A stretch of DNA of 64,000 nucleotides from Marimonas arenosa (GTDB taxonomy: Bacteria > Pseudomonadota > Alphaproteobacteria > Rhodobacterales > Rhodobacteraceae): positions 248,001 to 312,000 of the forward strand of contig NZ_JANHAX010000006.1 of the NCBI RefSeq assembly GCF_030848945.1, in the 5' to 3' direction. Each line of letters opens with the position of its first letter. The first letter of the stretch is position 1. Under the pieces are notes generated by a model, which saw only the letters and a list, made by a program, of their open reading frames with translations, was not told where the DNA came from and searched no databases. The translations under genes and the position numbers were made by a program. Shown in pieces: positions 15,797 to 25,167 of the stretch.

Positions 15797-16666
15797 TCAG
15801 TGCTTTTGCAGAACAAGCGTCGTCCATTCACCAATCTCGTCGCGCGAAACCAGATTGATGCCGAAGCGTGCATAATGTGAGATCACTTCGTCGGCCTGCT
15901 CGTTGAGGATACCCGACAGAATCGCACGCCCGCCGGGCTGTAGCGCGTCCGCCATGTCGGGCGCGAGCGCGATCAGCGGCCCTTTGAGGATGTTTGCGAA
16001 GACCAGGTCGAACGGCGCCGCCGCCATCAGATCGGGATGATCGAACCCCGCCGCCTCGACGCAAGTCACCCGACCATCCAGCCCGTTGGCGCGGATATTG
16101 GCGCGGGCGACCTCGACCGCGATCTCGTCGATATCGCTGGCAAACACTGGGTCGGGCCAGAGCCGGGCCGCCGCCATCGCCAGCACCGCCGTACCGCAGC
16201 CGATGTCGACGGCGTTGCGGGCGTGCAGCCCCTCTTGCGCCAGCCGGTCAAGTGCCCGCAGGCAACCCAGCGTCGTGCCGTGATGCCCGGTGCCGAATGC
16301 CATCGCCGCTTCGATCAGCAGCGGCAAGGCGCCCTCCGGCACCTTGTCGGCATCGTGGCTGCCATAAACAAAGAACCGTCCCGCCTGCACCGGCGCCAGT
16401 TCGCGGCGAACCTCGGCCACCCAGTCAGTCTCAGGTAGTTCGGATACGGTGAAGGGGCGCGCGCCGTAAAGCGCCTCGAGCAGCGCCAGACCGGCAGCAT
16501 CGGGCGCCTCGGTGAAATACCCGCCCACTTCCCATAAACCTGACCCGTCTTCGATCTCGAACACGCCTATCCCGGTCGGTGCCGGGTTGAGCCTTTCCAT
16601 CGCCTCGCCCAGCGCCTCAGCGCTGGCCTTGCCAGGAAGAGTGGTCAGGGCGGTAAAGGTCGGCAT
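15797..16666 (-). CDS. prmA: Ribosomal protein L11 methyltransferase
   Basis: The 289-residue class I SAM-dependent methyltransferase has motif I DIGCGTAVLAMAAA, the DIDEIAVEVARANI acidic loop and the PrmA NIL motif in VFANILKGPLIALA. PrmA trimethylates several residues of L11. The N-terminal substrate-recognition domain is present but divergent, as is common in alphaproteobacteria. Confidence 0.92.
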   Translation of the reverse strand: MPTFTALTTLPGKASAEALGEAMERLNPAPTGIGVFEIEDGSGLWEVGGYFTEAPDAAGLALLEALYGARPFTVSELPETDWVAEVRRELAPVQAGRFFVYGSHDADKVPEGALPLLIEAAMAFGTGHHGTTLGCLRALDRLAQEGLHARNAVDIGCGTAVLAMAAARLWPDPVFASDIDEIAVEVARANIRANGLDGRVTCVEAAGFDHPDLMAAAPFDLVFANILKGPLIALAPDMADALQPGGRAILSGILNEQADEVISHYARFGINLVSRDEIGEWTTLVLQKH

Positions 16667-16692
16667 GGGTCGGCTCCTTGACTGTTCCCCGC

Positions 16693-16721
16693 CGCCTAGT
16701 CGTGCCCGGCTTGACCGTCAA
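16693..16721 (-). promoter_or_regulatory. Candidate prmA promoter
   Basis: On the minus strand TTGACG (16716-16721) and TAGGCG (16693-16698) are 17 bp apart, about 30 bp before the prmA start. The -35 is strong and the -10 weak. Confidence 0.3.
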
Positions 16722-16727
16722 GCCCGG

Positions 16728-17963
16728 CTATTCCGCCGGGGCCGAGGCAAGAAAACGCGCAAATACGGTCTCGTTGCCCGGCTCGGGGTGTCGCGGAATA
16801 AGCATAGCAAGTCCCAGCGACACCGACGCCATCATTGCCGCAAGAACGAAGACCACCCCCGGCGAGACCAGCCAGAGATAGCCCAGCAGCGCTGGCAGGA
16901 ACACCGCTGCGATATGGTTGATGGTGAAAGCAACAGCCGCGGTCGGGGCGATATCGCCGGGATCGGCGATCTTTTGGAAATAGGTCTTCAACGCCAGTGC
17001 CAGCGCAAAGAACATGTGGTCGATCACATAGAGCGTCGCAGCCAGGACCACACCCCAGCCGAAGAAATAGATACCGCCATAAGCCAGAAAGACCACGACC
17101 AGCCCGACATATTCGAAGATAAGCGTGTTGCGCTCGCCAAACCGCCCTACCGCCCGGCCCAGAAGCGGCGCGACGACGATATTGATGACCAGGTTGATCA
17201 GAAAAAGCGCCGTCACCTCATGCACATCGAAACCGAATCTCTCAACCATCATGAAGCCGGCGAAGACGATGAAGATCTGCCGCCGTGCCCCCGACATGAA
17301 TTGCAGCGCATAGTAAAGCCAATAGCGGCGGCGCAGCACCATCTGCTTTCGCTGCGGGTGGGGGGCCTCGAACTGCGGGTAGGCCAGCAGGCAGAACAGC
17401 GCAACCAGTGCCGTCGCCCCGCCCGAGACCAAGTAGACGAAATTGTAGCTCAGATCGAAGGTCTGCCAGGTCAGCACGATCAACCCATATGCCACCAGCG
17501 TTGACGCCGACCCGGCCGCCAGCAGCCAACCCAAGACCTGCGGCGCGCGCTCCTTCGGCAGCCATTGCAGTTGCAGGGACTGGTTGACGGTTTCGTAATA
17601 GTGAAAGCCGATGCTGCTGAGCATGGTGATGGTCAGGATACCGCCCATCGAGGGGAACCAAGCCGTCACCGCCGTCGCCGCGCCAAGCAGGACCAGCGAA
17701 ACGATACCCAGCACCTGTTCACGCACGAAGATAATGATGGCAATCACGCCGATGGCCAGGAAACCCGGAATTTCCCGCACCGTGTGCAGCCAGCCATTGT
17801 CCGACCCGTCGAAGCCGCCGACCTCGATGATGAAATTGTTCAGAAGCGCCGACCAGGTGGCAAAGGCGATCGGCATGGCCGCGGCCATCACAAACAACAG
17901 GCTCACCGGTCGCTGCCAAAATGGCAGGGAACGCGCCTCGGAGATCGGAATCGTCTTTGCCAT
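16728..17963 (-). CDS. MFS transporter
   Basis: The 411-residue protein has about 12 hydrophobic segments and begins MAKTIPISEARSLPFWQRP with GTAGGAC as ribosome-binding site. A mid-protein basic loop (HPQRKQMVLRRRYW) separates two six-helix halves, as in major facilitator carriers. The substrate cannot be told from sequence. It is divergent from the YeeE/YedE gene, with an FNR-like box between. Confidence 0.82.
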   Translation of the reverse strand: MAKTIPISEARSLPFWQRPVSLLFVMAAAMPIAFATWSALLNNFIIEVGGFDGSDNGWLHTVREIPGFLAIGVIAIIIFVREQVLGIVSLVLLGAATAVTAWFPSMGGILTITMLSSIGFHYYETVNQSLQLQWLPKERAPQVLGWLLAAGSASTLVAYGLIVLTWQTFDLSYNFVYLVSGGATALVALFCLLAYPQFEAPHPQRKQMVLRRRYWLYYALQFMSGARRQIFIVFAGFMMVERFGFDVHEVTALFLINLVINIVVAPLLGRAVGRFGERNTLIFEYVGLVVVFLAYGGIYFFGWGVVLAATLYVIDHMFFALALALKTYFQKIADPGDIAPTAAVAFTINHIAAVFLPALLGYLWLVSPGVVFVLAAMMASVSLGLAMLIPRHPEPGNETVFARFLASAPAE

Positions 17964-18003
17964 GGCCCGTCCTACGTCTTTTCGTCGCATTTGCCCAGTG
18001 GGC

Positions 18004-18017
18004 CTGATCTGGATCAA
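18004..18017. promoter_or_regulatory. FNR/FnrL-like binding site
   Basis: CTGATCTGGATCAA matches the FNR-type consensus TTGAT-N4-ATCAA at 9 of 10 positions. It lies 57 bp before the YeeE/YedE start. A centre near -41 would place the start site around 18052, fitting activation of that gene. For the divergent MFS gene the same position would leave almost no leader. Confidence 0.55.
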
Positions 18018-18073
18018 AGAAACACATTAGAAAAACGGCATTTGTTCCCGCGACCCTAACGGAGCAGACACCA

Positions 18074-19135
18074 ATGGACCTTGTCGCCCTTGTGGAATGG
18101 ATCGGGGAAGGCCCGACCGCCGCGCTTTTCGGCCTGATTACTGGCATCGTCTTCGGCGTCGCCGCCCAGCGCTCGCGCTTCTGCCTGCGGGCGGCGACCA
18201 TCGAGTTTGCCCGCGGATTGATGCAGGACAAGGTCGCGGTCTGGCTCCTGACGATCTCGACCGCCATCGTTTGGGTGCAGGCGGCCGAGTTGGCCGGACT
18301 TTTCCGCAGCGAGGAGTCGCGGATCATGGCCGTGCCCGGAAGCTGGTCGGGCGCGATCATCGGTGGGCTGATCTTCGGGGTCGGCATGGTGCTGGCCCGC
18401 GGCTGCTCGGGGCGGCTTCTGGTGCTGGCGGCGACGGGCAATCTGCGCTCGGTGGTTTCTGGACTGATTTTCGCCGTGGTGGCGCAAATGTCGCTTTCAG
18501 GTTGGTTGTCACCCCTGCGCGACAAGCTGGCGGGGCTGTGGGTGACGTCGGGCGGGCACAATCTTGACCTGCTGACCTATCTCGGCCTGCCCAAAGCCTC
18601 GGGCTTGCTGTTCGGACTGGGCATGGCGGCGCTGGCGCTGGTCATTTCGGCGCAAAACCGGATCGGCTGGCAGCGCCTGGTCTTCGCCTCGGGGGTAGGT
18701 TTCGCCGTGGCGCTTGGGTGGGTCTCGATTTACGCGCTAAGCCAAGTCGCCTTCGAGCCGGTCGCGATCAAGAGCATCACCTTCTCGGGCCCCTCGGCCA
18801 ACACGCTGATGTATTTCCTCGACCGCGACACGTTGCTCGACTTCGATATCGGACTGGTGCCGGGCGTGGTGATTGGCTCGTTTCTATCGTCAGTCGTGGC
18901 GCGCGAGTTCAAGTTCCAGGGCTTTTCCGAGGAATCCCAGATGCGCCGGTCGATGACCGGTGCCGTTCTGATGGGTTTCGGCGCGATGCTGGCCGGCGGC
19001 TGCGCCATCGGGGCCGGCGTCACCGGCGGCTCGGTCTTTGCCGGCACCGCGTGGCTCGCGCTTTTCTGCATGTGGGTTGGGGCCATGGTCACCGATATCC
19101 TGCTCGATCAGAGCCGGGTAGCGGCAACCGTCTGA
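18074..19135 (+). CDS. YeeE/YedE-family membrane transporter
   Basis: The 353-residue polytopic membrane protein has the family's conserved cysteine motifs: RSRFCLRAA (Cys36), LARGCSGRLLVLAATGNLR and MLAGGCAIGAGVTGGSVFAG. YeeE-type proteins import thiosulfate in E. coli; relatives move other sulfur or selenium compounds. No TusA-like or rhodanese gene adjoins it. The FNR-like site upstream suggests expression under low oxygen. It ends 4 bp from the convergent priA. Confidence 0.87.
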   Translation: MDLVALVEWIGEGPTAALFGLITGIVFGVAAQRSRFCLRAATIEFARGLMQDKVAVWLLTISTAIVWVQAAELAGLFRSEESRIMAVPGSWSGAIIGGLIFGVGMVLARGCSGRLLVLAATGNLRSVVSGLIFAVVAQMSLSGWLSPLRDKLAGLWVTSGGHNLDLLTYLGLPKASGLLFGLGMAALALVISAQNRIGWQRLVFASGVGFAVALGWVSIYALSQVAFEPVAIKSITFSGPSANTLMYFLDRDTLLDFDIGLVPGVVIGSFLSSVVAREFKFQGFSEESQMRRSMTGAVLMGFGAMLAGGCAIGAGVTGGSVFAGTAWLALFCMWVGAMVTDILLDQSRVAATV

Positions 19136-19139
19136 ATCC

Positions 19140-21338
19140 TCAATAGAAGCTCTGCGGATCGATATCGACGGTCAGTCGCAGCTGGTTGCCTACCCGCACC
19201 TGACCGATCCATTCCGCCACCGCGGTTTGCAGCATCACCCCTTTCGGGGCCTTCACCAGAAGCCGCACGCGGTGCCGCCCGCGGATCCGGGCAATCGGAG
19301 CCGGCGCGGGTCCGAAGACCTGCGCTCCGGCGCGGCGCAGCGGTTCGTCCCGCCGCGCCAGTTCGGACCCGAGATCGAACACATCCTGCACATCCGGTCC
19401 CGACAGGATGATACCGGCCATGCGCCCGAACGGCGGCACGCCGGCGTGCCGCCGCTCCTCCGCCTCGGCGCGCCAGAAGCCCTCCTCGTCACCCGCGATG
19501 ATCGCCCGGATCACCGGGTGCTCGGGCTGGTAGGTCTGCAACAGAGCCTCGCCGGGCCGGTCGGCCCGACCGGCGCGGCCCGAAACCTGCCGCATCAGTT
19601 GAAAGGTCCGCTCGGCGGCGCGCAAATCCGATCCCTGCAAACCGAGATCAGCGTCGATCACTCCCACCAGTGTCAGCAACGGGAAATTATGCCCTTTCGC
19701 CACCAGCTGAGTGCCGATGATGATATCCGCGCCCCCTTCGGCAATCGCCCGGATCCCTTCCTTCAGAGCCCGCGCCGAGCCAAAAAGGTCGGACGACAGC
19801 GTCGCGATTCGCGCCTCCGGAAAGAGCGCCGCGGCCTCCTCGGTCAGCCGCTCGACCCCCGGCCCCACCGCGGCCAACGTGCCCTCGGCCTCGCAAGCGG
19901 GACAAATCTCGGGGATCGGCTTGGTCTCACCGCACTGATGGCAGACCAGCCGTTTCAGGAAGCGGTGCTCGACCATGCGCGCATCGCAATGGTCGCAGCC
20001 GATCTGGTGACCACAGGCCCGGCACAGCGTCACCGGCGCATAGCCGCGCCGGTTGAGAAACAGCAATGCTTGTTCCCCTTTCTCGACCCGCGCCTTCACT
20101 GCGCCCGCCAGTTCCGGCGAAATCCAGCGGTTCGAAGAAAGTTGCACGCCGCGCATGTCGAGCGCGCGGATCTCGGGCAGCACCGCCTCACCGAACCGCG
20201 CGGTGAGCTCAAGTTTCTGGTATTTCCCGGCCTCGGCGTTGGTCCAGCTTTCCAACGACGGTGTGGCAGAAGCCAGGATCACTTGCGCCGAGGCCAGCGA
20301 AGCGCGCAGCACCGCCATGTCGCGGGCGTTGTAGAGCACGCTATCCTCCTGCTTGTAGGAGGTATCGTGTTCTTCATCGACCACGATCAGCCCGAGATCG
20401 AGAAATGGCAGGTACAGCGCCGAACGTGCGCCCACCACCAGTTGAGCCCCGCCTTGACCGACCATCTTCCAGGTTCGGCGGCGTTCGGTCATGGTGACGC
20501 CGGAATGCCACTCGGCAGGTTTTGCCCCGAAGCGCGCCTCGACCCGGGTCATGAACTCGGCGGTCAGCGCGATTTCCGGCAGCAGCACCAGGGCTTGACG
20601 CCGCTGCCGCAGGCATTCGGCCACGGCCTCGAGATAGACCTCGGTCTTGCCTGACCCTGTCACCCCGCGCAGAAGCGTCGTGCCATAGGTACCGGCACGG
20701 AGGCCAACGTGCAGGGCCTCGACCGCGGCAGCCTGATCGTCGGTCAGTGTCTTGCCGCCGTAATCGACGTCGAGCCAAGGGAACGGCAGATCGCGCGGCG
20801 TGTCCTCCTCATGCAGCACACCCTGTTTCACCAACCCCTTGACCACCGATGACGTCACCCCGGCGGCATCGCATAGCTCCTTCAAGGTAAAAGCCAATCC
20901 GCCATATTCATCGAGCGCTCGGATCACCCGTCGGCGGGCATCCGTCATTCGATCAGGCTCACCCTCCGCATGGCGATAAACCTTGCGCATCGACGGCGGG
21001 TCGCTGAGCCCCGGCGCGCGTGTTGCCAACCGCAACATTGCCGACATTGGCGTCAACGTGTAGGCTGCCGTCCGAGTTAGAAACTCCATCATGTCTTCGC
21101 GCATCGGCGCTACATCGAGCACGCGGATGACAGACCGGATCTTAGCGCGGTCGAAATCGCCGCGCCCCTCCCCCCAGACCACACCGATCACCTTGCGCGG
21201 TCCCAGCGGCACTTCGACGAAGGCGCCCAGGTGGCAGCCACCGCCCGGTGCCTTGTAGTCGAGAAGTCGATCGATGGGCTGGGTCGTCAGCACCGCCACC
21301 AGATCGCCTTCGTCGAAAAAATCTTTCACCTGCCACAC
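19140..21338 (-). CDS. priA: Primosomal protein N' (replication restart helicase PriA)
   Basis: The 732-residue superfamily 2 helicase has Walker [14 protein letters not shown], the DEEH box in [14 protein letters not shown] and the paired zinc-binding cysteines ([14 protein letters not shown] and [17 protein letters not shown]). PriA reloads the replisome at stalled forks. The start is a GTG (GTG TGG CAG GTG). The N-terminal 3' DNA-binding domain is present. Confidence 0.95.
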   Translation of the reverse strand: MWQVKDFFDEGDLVAVLTTQPIDRLLDYKAPGGGCHLGAFVEVPLGPRKVIGVVWGEGRGDFDRAKIRSVIRVLDVAPMREDMMEFLTRTAAYTLTPMSAMLRLATRAPGLSDPPSMRKVYRHAEGEPDRMTDARRRVIRALDEYGGLAFTLKELCDAAGVTSSVVKGLVKQGVLHEEDTPRDLPFPWLDVDYGGKTLTDDQAAAVEALHVGLRAGTYGTTLLRGVTGSGKTEVYLEAVAECLRQRRQALVLLPEIALTAEFMTRVEARFGAKPAEWHSGVTMTERRRTWKMVGQGGAQLVVGARSALYLPFLDLGLIVVDEEHDTSYKQEDSVLYNARDMAVLRASLASAQVILASATPSLESWTNAEAGKYQKLELTARFGEAVLPEIRALDMRGVQLSSNRWISPELAGAVKARVEKGEQALLFLNRRGYAPVTLCRACGHQIGCDHCDARMVEHRFLKRLVCHQCGETKPIPEICPACEAEGTLAAVGPGVERLTEEAAALFPEARIATLSSDLFGSARALKEGIRAIAEGGADIIIGTQLVAKGHNFPLLTLVGVIDADLGLQGSDLRAAERTFQLMRQVSGRAGRADRPGEALLQTYQPEHPVIRAIIAGDEEGFWRAEAEERRHAGVPPFGRMAGIILSGPDVQDVFDLGSELARRDEPLRRAGAQVFGPAPAPIARIRGRHRVRLLVKAPKGVMLQTAVAEWIGQVRVGNQLRLTVDIDPQSFY

Positions 21339-21433
21339 CGCGGGTTGAGGGATGGGATTTGGGGTTTCGAGAGACCTGTCTATCGGTTAAACCCGCCGCT
21401 GACAAAACCAGAACCCACGCAAGGTTTGAACCC

Positions 21434-22087
21434 ATGAAATTCTTTATAGATACCGCAGAGGTCGATGCGATTGCCGAGCTTCATGCGCTTGGCATGGCCG
21501 ACGGGGTCACTACCAACCCGTCGCTGATCATGAAATCAGGCCGCGATATTCTTGAAGTCACGAAGGAAATTGCTGCGATGATCGACGGCCCGGTGAGTGC
21601 CGAGGTGATCGCCACAGAGGCTGGCGCGATGATCGAGGAAGGCCGCAAACTGGCCGCAATCGCCCCCAACATAGCGGTGAAAGTGCCACTGACCTGGGAC
21701 GGGCTCAAGGCCTGCAAGGCCCTGACATCGGAGGGGAATTTGGTCAACGTCACACTGTGTTTTTCTGTCAACCAGGCGATCCTGGCGGCCAAGGCGGGCG
21801 CAACCTTTGTCAGCCCGTTCATCGGTCGGCTTGACGATATCAATCTCGACGGCATGGAACTGATCGCCGATATCCGCACCGTCTATGACAACTATGGCTT
21901 CGAGACCCAGATCCTCGCCGCCTCGATCCGCTCGGTGAACCACATGGCCGAGGCGGGCCGGATCGGTGCCGATGTGGTCACCGCCCCGCCGAATGTCATC
22001 AAGGCGATGGTCAACCATCCGCTGACCGACAAAGGGCTTGCGGCGTTTTTATCCGACTGGGAAAAAACAGGGCAGAAAATCCTGTAG
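21434..22087 (+). CDS. tal: Transaldolase (small TalC/FSA type)
   Basis: The 217-residue protein has the short transaldolase pattern: [12 protein letters not shown] at the start, VTTNPSLI, the Schiff-base lysine Lys83 in [24 protein letters not shown] and [10 protein letters not shown]. It interconverts sugar phosphates in the non-oxidative pentose phosphate pathway. Some members are fructose-6-phosphate aldolases instead, which sequence alone does not exclude. It is divergent from priA. Confidence 0.93.
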   Translation: MKFFIDTAEVDAIAELHALGMADGVTTNPSLIMKSGRDILEVTKEIAAMIDGPVSAEVIATEAGAMIEEGRKLAAIAPNIAVKVPLTWDGLKACKALTSEGNLVNVTLCFSVNQAILAAKAGATFVSPFIGRLDDINLDGMELIADIRTVYDNYGFETQILAASIRSVNHMAEAGRIGADVVTAPPNVIKAMVNHPLTDKGLAAFLSDWEKTGQKIL

Positions 22088-22124
22088 ATCATGCTATAAC
22101 GCCGAAAAAGACGACGAGGCATAA

Positions 22125-22832
22125 ATGAGCAGTTCAGCCCGGATGGATGAATCCCTCCGCGAAAAGATCATCACGGACCCGGAAGTAATCCTTGAGGATC
22201 AGGACGTTATGCGTGCGCTTATCGCGGCGAACGAACGTTCGATGGGCGGCAATATCGTCGATCTGCGCGGCATCGCGATGGAGCGGCTTGAAGCCCGACT
22301 GGACCGGTTGGAAGACACCCATCGCAGCGTGATCGCCGCCGCCTACGAGAACCTGGCCGGCACCAATCAGGTGCACCGCGCCATCCTTCGGATGCTCGAT
22401 CCGACAGAGTTCGAGCCCTTCCTGCGCGATCTCGGCGGAGAAGTTGCCGAGATCTTGCGGGTCGATTGCGTCAAGCTGGTGCTGGAATCGGTGCAGAATG
22501 ACAACGACCCGGTGGTACGGCGTCTGGGCGATGTGCTCTCGGTGGCTGAACCCGGCTTCATTGATGACTATGTCACCGGTGAGCGCGGCGCACCGATGCG
22601 CCAGGTCACCCTGCGCCAGATCGAAGGCGGCGAGCCAAGCATCTTTGGCGAAACGGCAGACTGGGTCCGTTCGGAAGCCTGCCTCAGGCTCGACCTTGGC
22701 ACGGGAAAATTGCCCGGTATGCTGATCATGGGTTCGGAAGACCCACACATGTTCACGCCGCAGCAGGGCACCGATCTTCTGGCATTTTTCGCCGGCGTCT
22801 TCGAAAGGGCCATGCGCCGCTGGCTGTCATGA
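22125..22832 (+). CDS. DUF484 family protein
   Basis: The 235-residue protein has the DUF484 layout: an N-terminal helical region with LRGIAMERLEARLDRLE, then a GAF-like domain ending in LIMGSEDPHMFTPQQGTDLL and an FFAGVFERAMRRWL tail. Its biochemical role is unknown. The gene overlaps xerC by 4 bp, and DUF484-xerC pairing is seen in many proteobacteria, so a link to recombination or segregation is plausible. Confidence 0.88.
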   Translation: MSSSARMDESLREKIITDPEVILEDQDVMRALIAANERSMGGNIVDLRGIAMERLEARLDRLEDTHRSVIAAAYENLAGTNQVHRAILRMLDPTEFEPFLRDLGGEVAEILRVDCVKLVLESVQNDNDPVVRRLGDVLSVAEPGFIDDYVTGERGAPMRQVTLRQIEGGEPSIFGETADWVRSEACLRLDLGTGKLPGMLIMGSEDPHMFTPQQGTDLLAFFAGVFERAMRRWLS

Positions 22833-23752
22833 GCCTGATTTCACCCGCCGCCCGCGATGCCCTGCAAGCCTGGCTCAAGGGACAGAGGGCGCTGCAAGGG
22901 GCCGCGGACAACACGCTTGATGCCTATGCCCGCGATGTCTCGGAGTTCCTGGCCTTCATGGCAGAGCACAAGGGCGCGGCGCAGGGCATTGCACCGCTTC
23001 TGCGGCTCACGTTGCCCGACATGCGCGCCTGGATGGTATTCACCCGGAGCACCGGGGTGGGGCCGCGAACGTTGGCGCGCAAGCTGTCGGCAGTAAAAAG
23101 CTTCTTCCGCTGGCTCAGCGAGCGCGAAGGCGCCGAAATCAGCGCGGTGTTGGCCGCACGCGCGCCGAAGTACCAGCGCAAACTGCCGCGCCCCCTGACG
23201 GAAGACGCGGCAAGGGCGATGATCGAAACGGTTGAGCTTCAACATTCCGATCCCTGGGTCGCAGCGCGCGATATGGCTGTCGTCACACTCCTATACGGGT
23301 GCGGTTTGCGGATATCCGAAGCTCTGGGGCTGGATGGCAGGGATGCGCCGTTACCCGATGTGCTGCGGATTGTCGGCAAAGGAGGTAAAGAAAGGGTTGT
23401 GCCGGTGATCGCTGCCGCGCGCATGGCGGTCGCGCACTATCTGGCCGAATCGCCGTGGCCAAAGGAGGACGATCTACCCTTGTTCCGCGGGGTGCGCGGT
23501 GGCAGGCTAAGTCCTCGGGCAGTGCAGAAGGTGATGGAACGCGTCCGCGCCCAGTTGGGACTGCCGGCAAGCGCCACACCGCACGCGATGCGACATTCCT
23601 TTGCCACGCATCTGCTGTCTGCGGGCGGCGATCTGCGGGCTATCCAGGAATTGCTGGGGCATGCCTCGCTGTCGACGACGCAGGCCTATACCAGCGTCGA
23701 CCAGGCGCGGCTGATGGAGGTTTACGACCGGGCCCACCCAAAGGCCGGGTGA
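22829..23752 (+). CDS. xerC: Tyrosine recombinase XerC
   Basis: The 307-residue protein has the catalytic residues of the family: Arg161 in YGCGLRISEAL, the lysine in GKGGKERVVPV, His252-x-x-Arg255 in PHAMRHSFATH, and nucleophile Tyr287 in TTQAYTSV. An N-terminal SAM-like DNA-binding domain (about 1-110) precedes it. XerC with XerD resolves chromosome dimers at dif. No dif-like site was recognised here. Coupling to DUF484 by a 4-bp overlap supports the housekeeping recombinase over a phage integrase. Confidence 0.93.
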   Translation: MSLISPAARDALQAWLKGQRALQGAADNTLDAYARDVSEFLAFMAEHKGAAQGIAPLLRLTLPDMRAWMVFTRSTGVGPRTLARKLSAVKSFFRWLSEREGAEISAVLAARAPKYQRKLPRPLTEDAARAMIETVELQHSDPWVAARDMAVVTLLYGCGLRISEALGLDGRDAPLPDVLRIVGKGGKERVVPVIAAARMAVAHYLAESPWPKEDDLPLFRGVRGGRLSPRAVQKVMERVRAQLGLPASATPHAMRHSFATHLLSAGGDLRAIQELLGHASLSTTQAYTSVDQARLMEVYDRAHPKAG

Positions 23753-23760
23753 AACGCGGA

Positions 23761-24474
23761 ATGTACGCAATGTCGAACCATTTCAAAGCCTTGTCTGTTC
23801 ACCTTCTGACTGCAACCGGGGCCGTGTTCGCCATGCTGGCGATGCTGGCGGCGGTGAAGCACGATTGGGATCTGATGTTCGTCTGGCTTGTCGTCGCCTT
23901 TGCTGTGGACGGAATCGACGGGCCATTGGCGCGCAAATACCACGTGCAGACACACGCGCCCGAGTTCGACGGGGTTCTGCTGGACCTGATCATCGACTAT
24001 CTCACTTATGTCTTCATCCCGGCCTTCGCCCTGTTCGAATCCGGATTGTTCGAAGGTTGGACCGGTTGGTTCGTGATCATCGTCATCACCTTCGCCAGCG
24101 CCATGTATTTTGCCGATACCCGCATGAAAACAAAGGATAATTCCTTTTCAGGCTTTCCTGGCTGCTGGAACATGGTGGCAATCGTGGTGTTTGCGCTGAC
24201 TCCGAATTTCTGGGTCATCCTGGCACTTGTCGCCGGGTTGGCGGTGGCGATGTTCCTGCCGCTCAAGTTCATACACCCGGTGCGGACCGAGCGCTGGCGC
24301 TGGCTGACCCTGCCGATGGCCTTTGCCTGGACCTTCTTCGCCGGCTGGGCGGCCTGGGTCGATTTCCATCCCGAAAGCTGGGCCAGTTGGGGATTGATCG
24401 TGACCAGCGTCTATCTGCTCTTCGCAGGCATCCTTCAGCAAATAATCTATGACCGGAGCGCACCAGCGGTTTAA
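23761..24474 (+). CDS. pcs: Phosphatidylcholine synthase
   Basis: The 237-residue integral membrane protein has the CDP-alcohol phosphatidyltransferase signature in its Pcs form: DGIDGPLARKYHV, then EFDGVLLDLIIDY, with about seven hydrophobic helices. Pcs joins choline to CDP-diacylglycerol in the inner membrane, giving phosphatidylcholine directly from exogenous choline; it is typical of alphaproteobacteria. The start could be ATG 23761 or ATG 23770. It lies 8 bp after xerC. Confidence 0.92.
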   Translation: MYAMSNHFKALSVHLLTATGAVFAMLAMLAAVKHDWDLMFVWLVVAFAVDGIDGPLARKYHVQTHAPEFDGVLLDLIIDYLTYVFIPAFALFESGLFEGWTGWFVIIVITFASAMYFADTRMKTKDNSFSGFPGCWNMVAIVVFALTPNFWVILALVAGLAVAMFLPLKFIHPVRTERWRWLTLPMAFAWTFFAGWAAWVDFHPESWASWGLIVTSVYLLFAGILQQIIYDRSAPAV

Positions 24475-24621
24475 CGCGGTCGCCGTTAACCCTTTCGGAT
24501 GTATGGCAGCCTGGCTGGCAGGCTGGCTGGCACCCTGTCTGGCGCGCGGTGGGGTCAGGGTCTTGTAGGATTTGAGTTAATCCGGCGCACGCTGGTGCGG
24601 CCTGACGGCCGGCCGCGCTTT

Positions 24622-24660
24622 GGCGGCGGGCGGGTCATATCAACAGACCCGCCGCCTTTT
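24622..24660. terminator. Bidirectional terminator between pcs and ogt
   Basis: GGCGGCGGGCGGGTC and GACCCGCCGCC form a strong stem with a one- or two-base bulge around ATATCAACA, followed on the plus strand by TTTT. The ogt stop codon (24635-24637) lies inside the structure. It ends pcs; for the minus strand the tail is not T-rich. Confidence 0.6.
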
Positions 24661-25087
24661 CATGACGCAGAAGCCAAACCTTGGTCTCGACACCACCCCG
24701 CCCGGAAAACCCGCCCAGCCCATCCGCGGCCAGAACCCGATGACAAGGGATGATCACCGGGATCGGGTTGTGCCCGCAGGCCTGCCCGACCGCCTGGGCC
24801 GGATGATCCAGAGTTTTGGCGATCTCGCCATAGGTCCGGGTTTCGCCAAAAGGGATGGCTCGCATCGCGTCACAAACGGCGCGCTGGAAGTCCGAGCCCG
24901 CGACGCGCAGTGGCAGCTCGAATTCCACCCGCTCCCCGGCGAAGTATTCGATGAGCTGTCGGCGAGCTTCGATCAGAAGTGGCGTTTCGTCTCCGCCACC
25001 TGTGTCCCATTCCGCGCCGGTAAGGGCGCCGTCTTCCTCGGTGAGAGTGAAGGGGCCGGTGGGGGTATCGACGGTGAGGCGGGGCAT
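24635..25087 (-). CDS. ogt: Methylated-DNA--protein-cysteine methyltransferase
   Basis: The 150-residue protein has the alkyl-acceptor motif IPCHRV with Cys115, the helix-turn-helix arginine-finger region FQRAVCDAMRAIPFGETRTY, and GFSGRGGVETKVWLL at the end. It removes O6-alkyl groups from guanine in a suicide reaction. MPRLTVDTPTG is the natural start. Upstream in-frame codons are not supported. Confidence 0.92.
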   Translation of the reverse strand: MPRLTVDTPTGPFTLTEEDGALTGAEWDTGGGDETPLLIEARRQLIEYFAGERVEFELPLRVAGSDFQRAVCDAMRAIPFGETRTYGEIAKTLDHPAQAVGQACGHNPIPVIIPCHRVLAADGLGGFSGRGGVETKVWLLRHEKAAGLLI

Positions 25088-25167
25088 GGGGGGAGGATGC
25101 GCGATATTCACGGGTAAAGAAAGACCAGCCGACGCCAGAGCGTCCACGTATCTCGCGCGACTTGACG

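Noticed and set aside
22829..23752. Phage or island integrase
   Set aside because: The tyrosine recombinase is coupled to DUF484 and flanked by housekeeping genes with no att-like repeats, so XerC is the better reading.
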